NCBI RefSeq assembly: GCF_022968795.1
Contig: NZ_JALJRB010000008.1
Span: 124,001 to 188,000 of the forward strand
Direction of reading: 5' to 3'
Source of the DNA: Desulfatitalea alkaliphila
Lineage (GTDB): Bacteria > Desulfobacterota > Desulfobacteria > Desulfobacterales > Desulfosarcinaceae
Length of the DNA: 64,000 bases
Below the pieces are notes generated by a model. That model searched no databases, had not been told where the DNA came from, and worked only from the letters and a program-made list of their open reading frames with translations. Position numbers and translations under genes: made by a program. Positions 1 to 7,788 of this stretch are shown in pieces; position 1 is the stretch's first letter, and each line of letters starts with the position of its first letter.

Positions 1-79
1 CCCGGGGAGGGCCGCATTCACCGGTCACCGCAATATGTCCGGCCTTAAACACTTTTTCCAATACGCTGTCAGTATTCAT
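1..79 (-). CDS. metF: Methylenetetrahydrofolate reductase, N-terminal fragment (runs off window edge)
   Basis: Only the first 26 codons are in the window. The start overlaps the stop of metV (ATGA), so the two are translationally coupled. The visible product begins MNTDSVLEKVFKAGHIAVTG and continues ECGPPRG, which matches the first beta strand of MetF-family flavoproteins (AVT-E-GPP). MetF reduces methylene-THF to methyl-THF in the methyl branch of the Wood-Ljungdahl pathway. Pairing with MetV is the usual arrangement in acetogens and CO-dehydrogenase-pathway sulfate reducers. The family call rests on a short stretch and the context; the rest lies outside the window. Confidence 0.7.
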   Translation of the reverse strand, partial: MNTDSVLEKVFKAGHIAVTGECGPPR

Positions 80-744
80 TGTGCCAAATCCTCTCTCACG
101 ATCTTACGAGGCCCACCGCCCCTTTCCGTACGCCAGTCTTTTGCCAGGATAATCTCTTCGTACCGGTCCTCGATACCCAGCTCCTTGAGCCGGTCCCAGA
201 TCAACTGCCACACGCAATCGATTTCCGGGCTGACCTCGCACTTGCCTTTGCTCGATCCGCCGCAGGGGCCGTTCATCAACCGTTTGGAGCAACGGGCGAT
301 GGGACAGATGCCGCCGGTCAATCCCAACAGGCAGTTGCCGCAGCCGTGACAGCGCTCGGCCCACACGCCCGGGCGCTCGGCGGCGCCCATGAACTGGGTG
401 TTCACGGCGGGATAGACCCGTTTGTCACGGAAGCGCCGAACTACTTCCTGCACGCCGCAGCCGCAGGCCATGGAGACCACCGCGTCCACCTGGTCGATGA
501 ACGGTGCCAGCTCTTCCACGTACTCCGGCTCGCACTGGCGCTCCAGGGTCATTTCGCGGATGTCCACGGTCTTGCCCCGCTTCATGAAATCCATTTGCAT
601 GGCCGAGGCCAGCATGGCCACCTCTTTGCGGCCGCCGGCCGCGCACACGGTCACACACTCATTGCACCCCACCAGAAGAATTCGTCGGCAGTTATCGATG
701 TAGTCGATGATCTCCGCCAGGGGTTTCCGTTCAGCTGTTATCAT
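76..744 (-). CDS. metV: MetV-like methylenetetrahydrofolate reductase C-terminal / zinc- and iron-sulfur-binding protein
   Basis: 222 aa, started at the ATG with AGGAG seven bases upstream rather than at an upstream in-frame ATG. It is very Cys-rich: C27-x2-C30-x3-C34, C94/C96, C132-x2-C135-x2-C138, then C147, C152, C161 and C169. This is the pattern of the MetV / 'methylene-THF reductase C-terminal' family. MetV is the partner of MetF in acetogens, where it binds metal centres and links MetF to its electron donor. It lies 16 bases after mvhD and overlaps the following metF by 4 bases. A role in wiring MvhD/HdrA electrons to MetF is inferred from this order. Confidence 0.85.
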   Translation of the reverse strand: MITAERKPLAEIIDYIDNCRRILLVGCNECVTVCAAGGRKEVAMLASAMQMDFMKRGKTVDIREMTLERQCEPEYVEELAPFIDQVDAVVSMACGCGVQEVVRRFRDKRVYPAVNTQFMGAAERPGVWAERCHGCGNCLLGLTGGICPIARCSKRLMNGPCGGSSKGKCEVSPEIDCVWQLIWDRLKELGIEDRYEEIILAKDWRTERGGGPRKIVREDLAQ

Positions 745-760
745 GATTGTCTCTTCTCCT

Positions 761-1216
761 TTAATTGACCTGGGCGACCGGTTCCGCGGCGGCTTGCCCC
801 TTGCGGACGGCGGCGACGGGATTGGGACCCAGCTTGCGGATCTGTTCCGTGAATTCATTGGCAATGGAAGCGAATCGGGTACCCATGCCGGCGGACATGG
901 TCACCATGGCCAACCGCTCCGGCTCGATACCGATCTCTTCCAGTTGTTGCTGCACGTAGGCGACACGTCGGGCGGCGCGCACATTGCCGGTTTTGAAGTG
1001 GCAATCGCCTTCCAGGCATCCGGCCACCAGCACGCCGTCGGCACCCAGCTCCAACGCCTTCATCATATGTATGGGATCGACCTTGCCGCTGCACGGCACC
1101 CGCACGATCTTCACATTGGCCGGATAGTCCAGGCGCATCGTGCCGGCCATGTCGGCCGCGGTGTAGGCGCAATAGTGGCAGCAGAAGGCGACAATCACGG
1201 GTTCGAATCTTTCCAT
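761..1216 (-). CDS. mvhD: MvhD-type hydrogenase iron-sulfur (electron-transfer) subunit
   Basis: 151 aa. Its start overlaps the hdrA stop by one base (TGATG). Cysteines at 12, 13, 16, 42, 67 and 72 form the MvhD [2Fe-2S] pattern: FCCHYCAYTAAD, then VPCSGKV, then GC-x4-DCHF. MvhD proteins carry electrons between a donor flavoprotein or hydrogenase and HdrA. No hydrogenase gene is adjacent, so here the partner is more likely HdrA plus MetV/MetF. Soluble, no signal peptide. The family assignment is firm; the partner is inferred. Confidence 0.9.
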   Translation of the reverse strand: MERFEPVIVAFCCHYCAYTAADMAGTMRLDYPANVKIVRVPCSGKVDPIHMMKALELGADGVLVAGCLEGDCHFKTGNVRAARRVAYVQQQLEEIGIEPERLAMVTMSAGMGTRFASIANEFTEQIRKLGPNPVAAVRKGQAAAEPVAQVN

Positions 1217-4200
1217 CAGGCGATCCTTTCCAGCAATCCTTCCAACTTGGCCATGATGGGCGCATCCTCGAAGCAAGATAGCTGGATGGCCTTGGCCGGG
1301 CACTCGGCGGCGCATGTACCGCAGCCGTGGCACTTGGCAGGATCGATTTCCGAATAACGGTCTTCGTTGATAAAGGGCACATTGTAGGGACAGGCGCGCA
1401 CGCACACCAGGCAGGTGGCGCATTTGTCACGGTCAACCCGGGCCACTACGGCCCCCAGATTGATCACGTCCTGGGACAGCAAGCCTTGAATCCGGCCCGC
1501 CACCCCCTGGGCCTGGGCGATGCTTTCGGCAATGGAACGGGGCGAATGGGCGGTGCCGGCGACAAAGAAGCCCGGTACGGACATGTCCAGCGGCTTGAGT
1601 TTGACGTGGTCTTCGAGAAAATGGCCGTCTTCCGTCCGGTTGAGGTGGAAAATGGCCGCCAGGTCCTCCGTGGTTTCGTCATCGGCGATCAGGCCGGTGC
1701 TCAGCCCCAGGCAATCGGCACTGACTTCCATGGGCCGTCCCAGAATGGGATCGTCGAATTGAACCGTCACCCGATCACCGTCCGCCGTCACTTGCGGGGT
1801 TTTCTCCGCTTCGTAGCGCACGAAAATCACGCCCCGGCGCCGGGCTTCGATATATGCGTCTTCACTGAACCCGTAGGTCCGCATGTCGCGATAAAGCACG
1901 AACACCCGCATCTCGGGGTTGAGATCGGTCAAACGCAGGGCGTTCTTGATGGCGGTCTGGCAGCAGATGCGGGAACAATTGGGGTTCTCCGCGGTCCGCG
2001 ACCCGACGCATTGAATCATCACCATGCACTCCCAATCCTTGATCCGATCCGGTTGCGCCTCGATCAGGTCGTCCAGGTCGAGTTGGGTCATCACCGCCTT
2101 GTGGCGGCCGAGCAGGTATTGGTTCGGGCGATGCGCCAGGGCGCCGGTGGCCAGCACGGTGGCGCCGTGTTCGATTTGGCGGTAATACATCCGCGGACCG
2201 ATTTGGAAGCCGGTCTGGAACTTGCCCGGCATGCCGGAATGATCCACCACGATGGCGTTGGTGATCACCTCGATGTTGTCGTGGGCTTGCACCCGCTCCA
2301 CTAGCTGGGCCACATAGACCCGCACATCGTCGCCTTCCAGGTTGCGCCGGATGACGGCCGCCAGGCCGCCCAAACGACCCGTGCGCTCGGCCAGAAACAC
2401 CTTGTACCCCTGGTCGCCCAGGGACAGGGCGCTGTTCATGCCCGCAACGCCGCCACCGAGCACCAACACATCCTTGTTCATCGGCAGTGTGTGCTCCCGC
2501 AGCGGTCCGGCCTGGGCGACGGCGCCGACGGCCATGCGGATCAACTTTTTACCCTTGGCGGTGGCCAGCTCCCTAGCACCGCCGTGCACCCAGGCATTCT
2601 GATCCCGGATATTGGCGATTTCCAACAAATATTTGTTCAAGCCGGCCTTGCGCAGGTTCTCCTGAAACAGCCCTTCGTGGGTCCGCGGCGAGCACGCCCC
2701 GACCACCACGCGGTTGAGTTTCTTCTCTTCGATCATTCGCCGCATGCGCGCCAGGGCCTCCTGGCCGCAACCATGTCCGGCCATCTCGGCATGCACCACA
2801 TGGGGATACTTGGCGGATTCCTGGACCAGGGCCTCCACGTCCATGGCCCCGCCGATGTTCTGCCCGCAGTCGCAGACAAACACACCGATGCGCGGCGCCT
2901 CGCCGAACACATCCCGTTCGGGGGGATATTCGTCATTTTCTTCCACATCATGCAACGCCTTGTCCGTATGGCGGGCGGCCATGCAGGCGGCGGCGCTGGC
3001 TTGCACCATGGTTTCGGGAATGTCCTTGGGTCCTTCGCTCACACCGCAAACGTAGATTCCCGGACGGCTGGTCACCACCGGCTCGAAGTGGTTGCTCTGC
3101 ACGAACTGATGGGTATTGAGCGCGATACCGAGGGTCTCGGCCAGTTGCACGGTGTGCGCGGCGGGCCGGAAGCCGGTGGAGAGCACCACCATGTCGAAGT
3201 TCTCGGTGGTCATGCCCGACACTTCGTCCGTGGCATAGGAGATGCGCATCTCCTGACCGCCCGGATCGGGCACGATGCTGTGGGGCCGGCAACGCACCAT
3301 GCGGATGTTGTACTGCTCCTTGGCCCTTTGGTAGTAGGCCTCGTAATCCTTGCCGAAGGTGCGCATGTCCATGAAGAAGATGGTGGTTTCGATATCGTCC
3401 TGGAACCGCTCCTTGGTAACGATGGCCTCTTTGAGGGCGTACATGCAGCAGACGCTCGAGCAGTAGGAGACATCCTCACGGTTGATGCCGCGGGAGCCGG
3501 CGCACTGGATCCAGGCCACCCGCTTCGGTGCCTGACCGTCCGAGGGGCGCACCAGGTTGCCCAGCGTGGGGCCCGAGGCCGACATGATCCGCTCGTATTC
3601 CAGGCCGGTGACCACATTGGGATAACGGCCGTGGCCGAAGTGGTCCAGCTTGCCCGGATCGAACAGCTCGGCGCCTACTGCCAGTATGATGCTGGACACC
3701 CGGCGGGTAACCTCCTTTTCCTGGTCGTCGACCACGATGGCGCCGGCGGGACAGACTTTGACCAGGGCATCCACGTCCTTGCAGGCCGCCATGTCGATGG
3801 AGAAGGCCTGGGGCGTGGCTTGTGGATAGCGCATACATGTGGGGGCGCGGTGGTCCAACCCCGGATAGAAGCGGACACACTCGGGATATTGCTTATGGCA
3901 CTCACCGCAGGCGGTGCACTTGTCCAGGTCGATGTAGCGCGGCGCGCTGGTGAGGGTCACCGTAAAATCACCGGCATCGCCGGCCAGCGCGGTCACCTCG
4001 GTCAGCGGCATCAGTTCGATGTGTTGTTCGCGGGCACCGGCCGACAGGTGGGGCGAGATGGTGCACAGGTCACAGTTGTTGGTGGGAAAGGTGCGGTCCA
4101 GTTGGGTCATCAAACCGCCGATGGCCGCGGCCTTGTCGACCAGCAACACATCCTTGCGGGCCTCCGACAAGTCCATGGCGGCCTTGATGCCGCCGACACC

Positions 4201-4251
4201 GCCACCGATGACAAGAACAGTCGATTGGGCGTCATTTGTATGATCAGTCAT
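1216..4251 (-). CDS. hdrA: HdrA-like FAD/iron-sulfur oxidoreductase, long form with two FAD domains
   Basis: 1011 aa from the chosen ATG (AAGG five bases upstream); in-frame ATGs at 4266 and 4287 are alternatives. The first FAD fold begins VLVIGGGVGG at about residue 12. A Cys pair, FPTNNCDLC, sits where other HdrAs bind a cluster. A ferredoxin-like CTACGEC follows, then a second flavoprotein module (GVFVCDCGQNIGG, later VLVLGGGVAG), and two C-terminal [4Fe-4S] motifs (CATCLVC, CHGCGTC). HdrA is the bifurcating flavin subunit of heterodisulfide-reductase complexes. No hdrB or hdrC gene lies beside it; instead it sits between metF and mvhD/metV, suggesting it serves methylene-THF reduction. 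Confidence 0.9.
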   Translation of the reverse strand: MTDHTNDAQSTVLVIGGGVGGIKAAMDLSEARKDVLLVDKAAAIGGLMTQLDRTFPTNNCDLCTISPHLSAGAREQHIELMPLTEVTALAGDAGDFTVTLTSAPRYIDLDKCTACGECHKQYPECVRFYPGLDHRAPTCMRYPQATPQAFSIDMAACKDVDALVKVCPAGAIVVDDQEKEVTRRVSSIILAVGAELFDPGKLDHFGHGRYPNVVTGLEYERIMSASGPTLGNLVRPSDGQAPKRVAWIQCAGSRGINREDVSYCSSVCCMYALKEAIVTKERFQDDIETTIFFMDMRTFGKDYEAYYQRAKEQYNIRMVRCRPHSIVPDPGGQEMRISYATDEVSGMTTENFDMVVLSTGFRPAAHTVQLAETLGIALNTHQFVQSNHFEPVVTSRPGIYVCGVSEGPKDIPETMVQASAAACMAARHTDKALHDVEENDEYPPERDVFGEAPRIGVFVCDCGQNIGGAMDVEALVQESAKYPHVVHAEMAGHGCGQEALARMRRMIEEKKLNRVVVGACSPRTHEGLFQENLRKAGLNKYLLEIANIRDQNAWVHGGARELATAKGKKLIRMAVGAVAQAGPLREHTLPMNKDVLVLGGGVAGMNSALSLGDQGYKVFLAERTGRLGGLAAVIRRNLEGDDVRVYVAQLVERVQAHDNIEVITNAIVVDHSGMPGKFQTGFQIGPRMYYRQIEHGATVLATGALAHRPNQYLLGRHKAVMTQLDLDDLIEAQPDRIKDWECMVMIQCVGSRTAENPNCSRICCQTAIKNALRLTDLNPEMRVFVLYRDMRTYGFSEDAYIEARRRGVIFVRYEAEKTPQVTADGDRVTVQFDDPILGRPMEVSADCLGLSTGLIADDETTEDLAAIFHLNRTEDGHFLEDHVKLKPLDMSVPGFFVAGTAHSPRSIAESIAQAQGVAGRIQGLLSQDVINLGAVVARVDRDKCATCLVCVRACPYNVPFINEDRYSEIDPAKCHGCGTCAAECPAKAIQLSCFEDAPIMAKLEGLLERIA

Positions 4252-4338
4252 GGATACCTTGCTCATGGTTGAATGTTGATCCTGCATAGGAACGTCGCCA
4301 CAACCGCAGCGGTCGGCGACGTGCCGCGCGAAGGTCTG

Positions 4339-5211
4339 TTACAGCCCCGCATAATCCAGAATGGATGCCAGGCGATGTTCCCAGCCGTGGGTCTCTATTT
4401 TCACGCCGGCCACCTTGTCCTTCAAGGCGCCGATGGTCTCGCCGGCGATCTTGAGGCACTCGGTCTCACGATCCGGCGCCTTGCGGATGCGGCGAATCAT
4501 CTCTTCGCTGATGTGGGCGCCCGGCTCGTTCAGTGCCATGTAGCGGGCGATGCCCACCGATTTGATCAGAAAGATGGTGGCGATGATCGGCACGCCCAAA
4601 TCGGCGGCGGCATTCAAAAAGGGCATGCAGCGGTCCACGTCAAAGACGGGGGGGGTGACAATGTACTGGGCGCCCGCGGCCACCTTGCGCCGGGTCAATT
4701 CCAACTCCGCCGCCATCTGTTGGTCATCGGCGAAGGCGCCGACGGTGCAACCGGTGGTGAAGGTGGGGGTTCCCTCCAGCTCGAATCCGGCCAGGTCCTT
4801 ACCCTGCTGCAGCGAGCGGATTGCCTCGAGCAGCGAAACTTCATCCAGATCGTCCACCGCCTTGGCTTCCCGATGGTCGCTGTTGGCCATGCTTTCGCTG
4901 TTGACCACCACCAGGTTCTGAATGCCCAGCACGTGGGCGGCCAGGATATCGCCCTGCAGCGCCATGCGGTTGCGATCGCGGCAGTAGAGGTGAATGATCG
5001 CCTCGAGACCCTGCTGCTGCATCAGAACGCCGCCGGCCATGGCGCTCATGCGCATGACGCCATTGTCCATATCGGGCACAACGGCGGCATCCACCCGCCC
5101 CTTGATCCTGCGGGCATTGGTCATCAGCTGAGAAATGTCCACGCCCTTGGGGGTGTTCATCTCCGCCAAAACCACAAATTCGCCAGATGTCAGTCGTTTT
5201 TGAAAACTCAT
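4339..5211 (-). CDS. metF: Methylenetetrahydrofolate reductase
   Basis: 290 aa, started at MSFQKRL with AGGGGAG just upstream. It is a MetF-type TIM barrel: VVLAEMNTPKG at the N terminus, IHLYCRDRN near residue 80, TFTTGCTVGAF, then AGAQYIVTPPVFD and GVPIIATIFLIKS. It reduces 5,10-methylene-THF to 5-methyl-THF using a flavin. It is second in the operon behind the TusA-like gene and is separate from the MetF at the window edge, so this operon carries two MetF homologues around one HdrA/MvhD/MetV set. Which is the catalytic Wood-Ljungdahl enzyme cannot be told from sequence alone. Confidence 0.9.
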   Translation of the reverse strand: MSFQKRLTSGEFVVLAEMNTPKGVDISQLMTNARRIKGRVDAAVVPDMDNGVMRMSAMAGGVLMQQQGLEAIIHLYCRDRNRMALQGDILAAHVLGIQNLVVVNSESMANSDHREAKAVDDLDEVSLLEAIRSLQQGKDLAGFELEGTPTFTTGCTVGAFADDQQMAAELELTRRKVAAGAQYIVTPPVFDVDRCMPFLNAAADLGVPIIATIFLIKSVGIARYMALNEPGAHISEEMIRRIRKAPDRETECLKIAGETIGALKDKVAGVKIETHGWEHRLASILDYAGL

Positions 5212-5231
5212 GGCTCCCCTTTTTCCTCTTG

Positions 5232-5468
5232 TCATGTTTTACGTAAATAAACCCGAATGGATGCCTGGTCGTGCTCATCGATGGCGATCAGTTCATAGGC
5301 CACGGCAGGCAACAACCGGAACAGGTCGGACCGGGTGTCCGCATCCAGTCCAAGCACCTCCAAGGTCTGGTTCGTTTTCATCTCCCTGAAGACCCGCGTC
5401 AGTTTGAGCAGGGCCAGGGAGGTAATGGCGCCTCTGAAATCGAGGCAATAGTCCGGGCGATCACTCAA
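5232..5468 (-). CDS. TusA/SirA-like small protein lacking the catalytic cysteine
   Basis: 78 aa from a TTG start with AAGGAG ten bases upstream. This start gives a protein of normal TusA size; the longer reading back to an ATG at 5618 would run through the sigma-54 promoter. The fold pattern fits TusA (YCLDFRGAITSLALLK, then REM-x-NQTLEV). However, the G-x-x-C-P-x-P active site reads G13-A-I-T16-S17-L-A19, so the sulfur-carrying Cys is Thr and both prolines are gone. It is the first gene of the metF-hdrA operon, 20 bases before metF. A sulfur-transfer role is unlikely; a regulatory or assembly role is possible. Function unknown. Confidence 0.7.
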   Translation of the reverse strand: MSDRPDYCLDFRGAITSLALLKLTRVFREMKTNQTLEVLGLDADTRSDLFRLLPAVAYELIAIDEHDQASIRVYLRKT

Positions 5469-5507
5469 GAGTGCATTGCTCCTTCCAAAGTAGTGGGGCG
5501 CAATTAA

Positions 5508-5523
5508 TGCAATCCCGATGCCA
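5508..5523 (-). promoter_or_regulatory. Sigma-54 (-24/-12) promoter of the tusA-like/metF/hdrA operon
   Basis: On the minus strand the sequence reads TGGCAT-N5-TTGCA, matching the RpoN consensus TGGCAY-N5-TTGCW with the invariant GG and GC at the right spacing. Transcription would start near 5497, about 30 bases ahead of the TTG start and its AAGGAG. The divergent neighbour is a sigma-54 activator, which strongly supports the call. Confidence 0.85.
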
Positions 5524-5679
5524 CGAAACCCATTGCCGCGCCGCGCCGCGGACACACCCCCTCTTTCATATATTTCGGGAAATGTCCAACCTTTCCTCGC
5601 ATCCCCCATTGCCTCCAAGGTGTTAAAGTGTTAAGGTTTTTGCCCTTGACGCGTGTTAAAGTTGAACAGGTGTATAAAC

Positions 5680-7131
5680 ATGAACGCCCATGAAGTGGAC
5701 CGCTACTGGAAAACCGTCGTCAACACCATTCGCGACGGTCTGATGATCGTTGACGAACGCGGGGTGATCGTCGCCATCAACGACGCCCTGGAACGCATCA
5801 CCGGATACAGTCGCGCCGAGTTGATCGGTAACGACTGCTCGGTGCTCCATTGCGATATCTGCGAAAACATCCGCTGTAACGATGGTCCCCAATGGTGCAC
5901 CCTTTTTAAGGGGAAGCCGGTCAAGGCACGCCAGTGTATCTTCGTACGCAAAGACGGTTCACTGGTCCACGCCTTGAAGAATGCCTGCTTGCTGCGGGAC
6001 GATCAAGGGGAGGTGATGGGCGCCGTGGAAACCATCACCGATATCACGGAGCTGATCGAAAAGGAGAACCAGTTGGCGGCCTACGCGCAGCAGCTGCGCT
6101 CCGATGATGGTTTCCACGGCATCATCGGGTCCACGCCGGCCATGCGCCGGGTGTTCGAACTGATCGCCAACGCGGCCCGATCGGACGCCCCGGTGATCAT
6201 CCTCGGCGAAAGCGGCACCGGCAAAGAGCTGGCCGCCCGGGCCATCCATCAAAGCGGCGACCGCAGCGACAAACCGTTCGTGAAAGTCAATTGTGCCGCA
6301 TTCACCGAATCATTGCTGGAAAGTGAGCTGTTCGGGCACGTGAAAGGGGCTTACACCGGCGCCTACCGGGATCGGATGGGCCGTTTCGAGAGTGCCGACG
6401 GCGGCGACATCTTCCTGGACGAAATCGGCGACTTGCCGTTGGCCACACAAATCAAGCTGTTGCGGGTGCTGGAGGAAAAGATCATCGAACGGGTGGGCGA
6501 CGCCACCCCCATTCCGGTGAACGTGCGCGTCATTACGGCCACCAATCGCAACTTGACCGAGTTGATTGCCAGAGGGACCTTCCGCGAGGACCTCTTCTTC
6601 CGCATCAACGTCATTCCCATCCACCTGCCGCCCCTGCGGGCACACAAAGAGGACATCCCGCTGCTGGCGGATGCTTTTTTCCACCGGATCGGCCTCAAAA
6701 ACCGCAAACCGATCCACGGCATCAGCAACGATGCCATGGCGGCCTTGATGGCCTATCATTGGCCCGGCAACGTGCGCGAGCTGAAAAGCGCCTTTGAATA
6801 TGCCTTCGTGACCTGCCAGGAGGCCATGATCCAACCCCATCACCTGCCGCCGGACATCCATGCGAACGCCGGCGCGCCGACGACGCCGCAACCGAAACCG
6901 GAACCCGTGCGCAAGCCTTTCGACCGCCAGGAAATCCAACGCCTCGAATTGCTTGAAGCCCTGGAGGCGTCCGACGGTAATCAGTCCAAGGCGGCAGAGC
7001 GCCTCGGTGTCACCCGTGTCACCGTGTGGAACCGCATGCGCCGTTTCGGCGTGCAGTACAAGCGAACGATAGCGCAGGTCGACGGAGGGGAAGAACGGGT
7101 ATCGGCGTTCGATCGTCGCGGGACCCGGTAG
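5680..7131 (+). CDS. PAS-domain sigma-54-dependent transcriptional activator (NtrC/Fis family)
   Basis: 483 aa from the ATG with AGGTG upstream; GTG at 5653 is an alternative. An N-terminal PAS domain (about 8-125) contains Cys53, 58, 61, 66, 73 and 86, an unusual cluster that could hold a metal or iron-sulfur group or act as a redox switch. The AAA+ domain (about 148-385) has Walker A GESGTGKE (176-183), the sigma-54 contact loop as GAYTGA (223-228) and Walker B DIFLDEIGD (243-251). A Fis-type helix-turn-helix closes the protein. It is transcribed away from the metF/hdrA operon, whose sigma-54 promoter lies about 160 bases from its start, so it is the likely activator of that operon. The signal sensed is unknown. 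Confidence 0.92.
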   Translation: MNAHEVDRYWKTVVNTIRDGLMIVDERGVIVAINDALERITGYSRAELIGNDCSVLHCDICENIRCNDGPQWCTLFKGKPVKARQCIFVRKDGSLVHALKNACLLRDDQGEVMGAVETITDITELIEKENQLAAYAQQLRSDDGFHGIIGSTPAMRRVFELIANAARSDAPVIILGESGTGKELAARAIHQSGDRSDKPFVKVNCAAFTESLLESELFGHVKGAYTGAYRDRMGRFESADGGDIFLDEIGDLPLATQIKLLRVLEEKIIERVGDATPIPVNVRVITATNRNLTELIARGTFREDLFFRINVIPIHLPPLRAHKEDIPLLADAFFHRIGLKNRKPIHGISNDAMAALMAYHWPGNVRELKSAFEYAFVTCQEAMIQPHHLPPDIHANAGAPTTPQPKPEPVRKPFDRQEIQRLELLEALEASDGNQSKAAERLGVTRVTVWNRMRRFGVQYKRTIAQVDGGEERVSAFDRRGTR

Positions 7132-7164
7132 GGCATCACCGCCGACGTATATGCTGGATCGGCT

Positions 7165-7788
7165 TTAGGGCGCCATCTTCAGAAGGTTTTCCCACAGCCA
7201 CTTTCCCAGGACAACGCTGACCTGTTCAAGGTTGGCAAGCAAAGTTTTGCGCTCCATCGGACCCGCTGCGTCGCTGACGCCTTTGATGAGGGTGCAGGGT
7301 ACCTGGTTGAGCGCGGCCACGCGGGCGATGGCGGCGCCTTCCATGTCCACCACCTCTCCCAGGCGGCTGCATGCGTTGCGGCGTTGCAGGTCGAACACCG
7401 GACGATCACAAGTGACCAGTCGCGCCGTGGGAAGCGCCTGGCCCGGGTGGGTATCGCAAGCCGCAGGTGGGGGCCGCTTGCCCAGCACGTCGTGATCCCC
7501 CTCCCGGGCGGTGGTGATGCGGACCAGTTGGCCGACCGCCCAGCCGCTGTCGTCCACCAGCAGACCGCAAGTGCCGGCGTTGACGATCCGCTTTGCCTTG
7601 TGGGTTGCGATCATCTCCTGGCAGGCGGCGGCGGCCGCCACTTTGCCGATGCGACTGATCACGATTTGCAACCTTGGCATCAAGGGGGAACGATAGTGCT
7701 CGAAGGGTGTTTCCGCGCACCGATCAGCCCGGCTCAAGGCCAAAAACGGTCGGGCCTCCTTCCGGGTGGCGAAAATCAGGGCGATCAT
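7165..7788 (-). CDS. Nucleosidase / phosphorylase superfamily protein (MTA/SAH nucleosidase-like)
   Basis: 207 aa. Family features are MIALIFATRKEARPFL at the N terminus, the INAGTCG-like VNAGTCG segment, the ribose-binding VVDMEGAAIARVA near residue 147, and KGVSDAAG with the catalytic Asp. The family includes methylthioadenosine/S-adenosylhomocysteine nucleosidases, futalosine hydrolase and hopanoid-pathway nucleosidases; the exact substrate is not clear. The start overlaps the stop of the upstream aminotransferase gene by 4 bases (ATGA), so they form an operon. The 3' end faces the sigma-54 activator. Confidence 0.8.
   Translation of the reverse strand: MIALIFATRKEARPFLALSRADRCAETPFEHYRSPLMPRLQIVISRIGKVAAAAACQEMIATHKAKRIVNAGTCGLLVDDSGWAVGQLVRITTAREGDHDVLGKRPPPAACDTHPGQALPTARLVTCDRPVFDLQRRNACSRLGEVVDMEGAAIARVAALNQVPCTLIKGVSDAAGPMERKTLLANLEQVSVVLGKWLWENLLKMAP

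Noticed and set aside
2491-4272. A 593-codon antisense frame over the first hdrA
   Set aside because: No recognisable motif, and the minus-strand HdrA is complete.
5232-5618. Start of the TusA-like gene at the upstream ATG (5618), giving 128 aa
   Set aside because: That start lies upstream of the sigma-54 promoter and adds 50 residues with no family match; the TTG at 5468 has a good AAGGAG and gives normal size.
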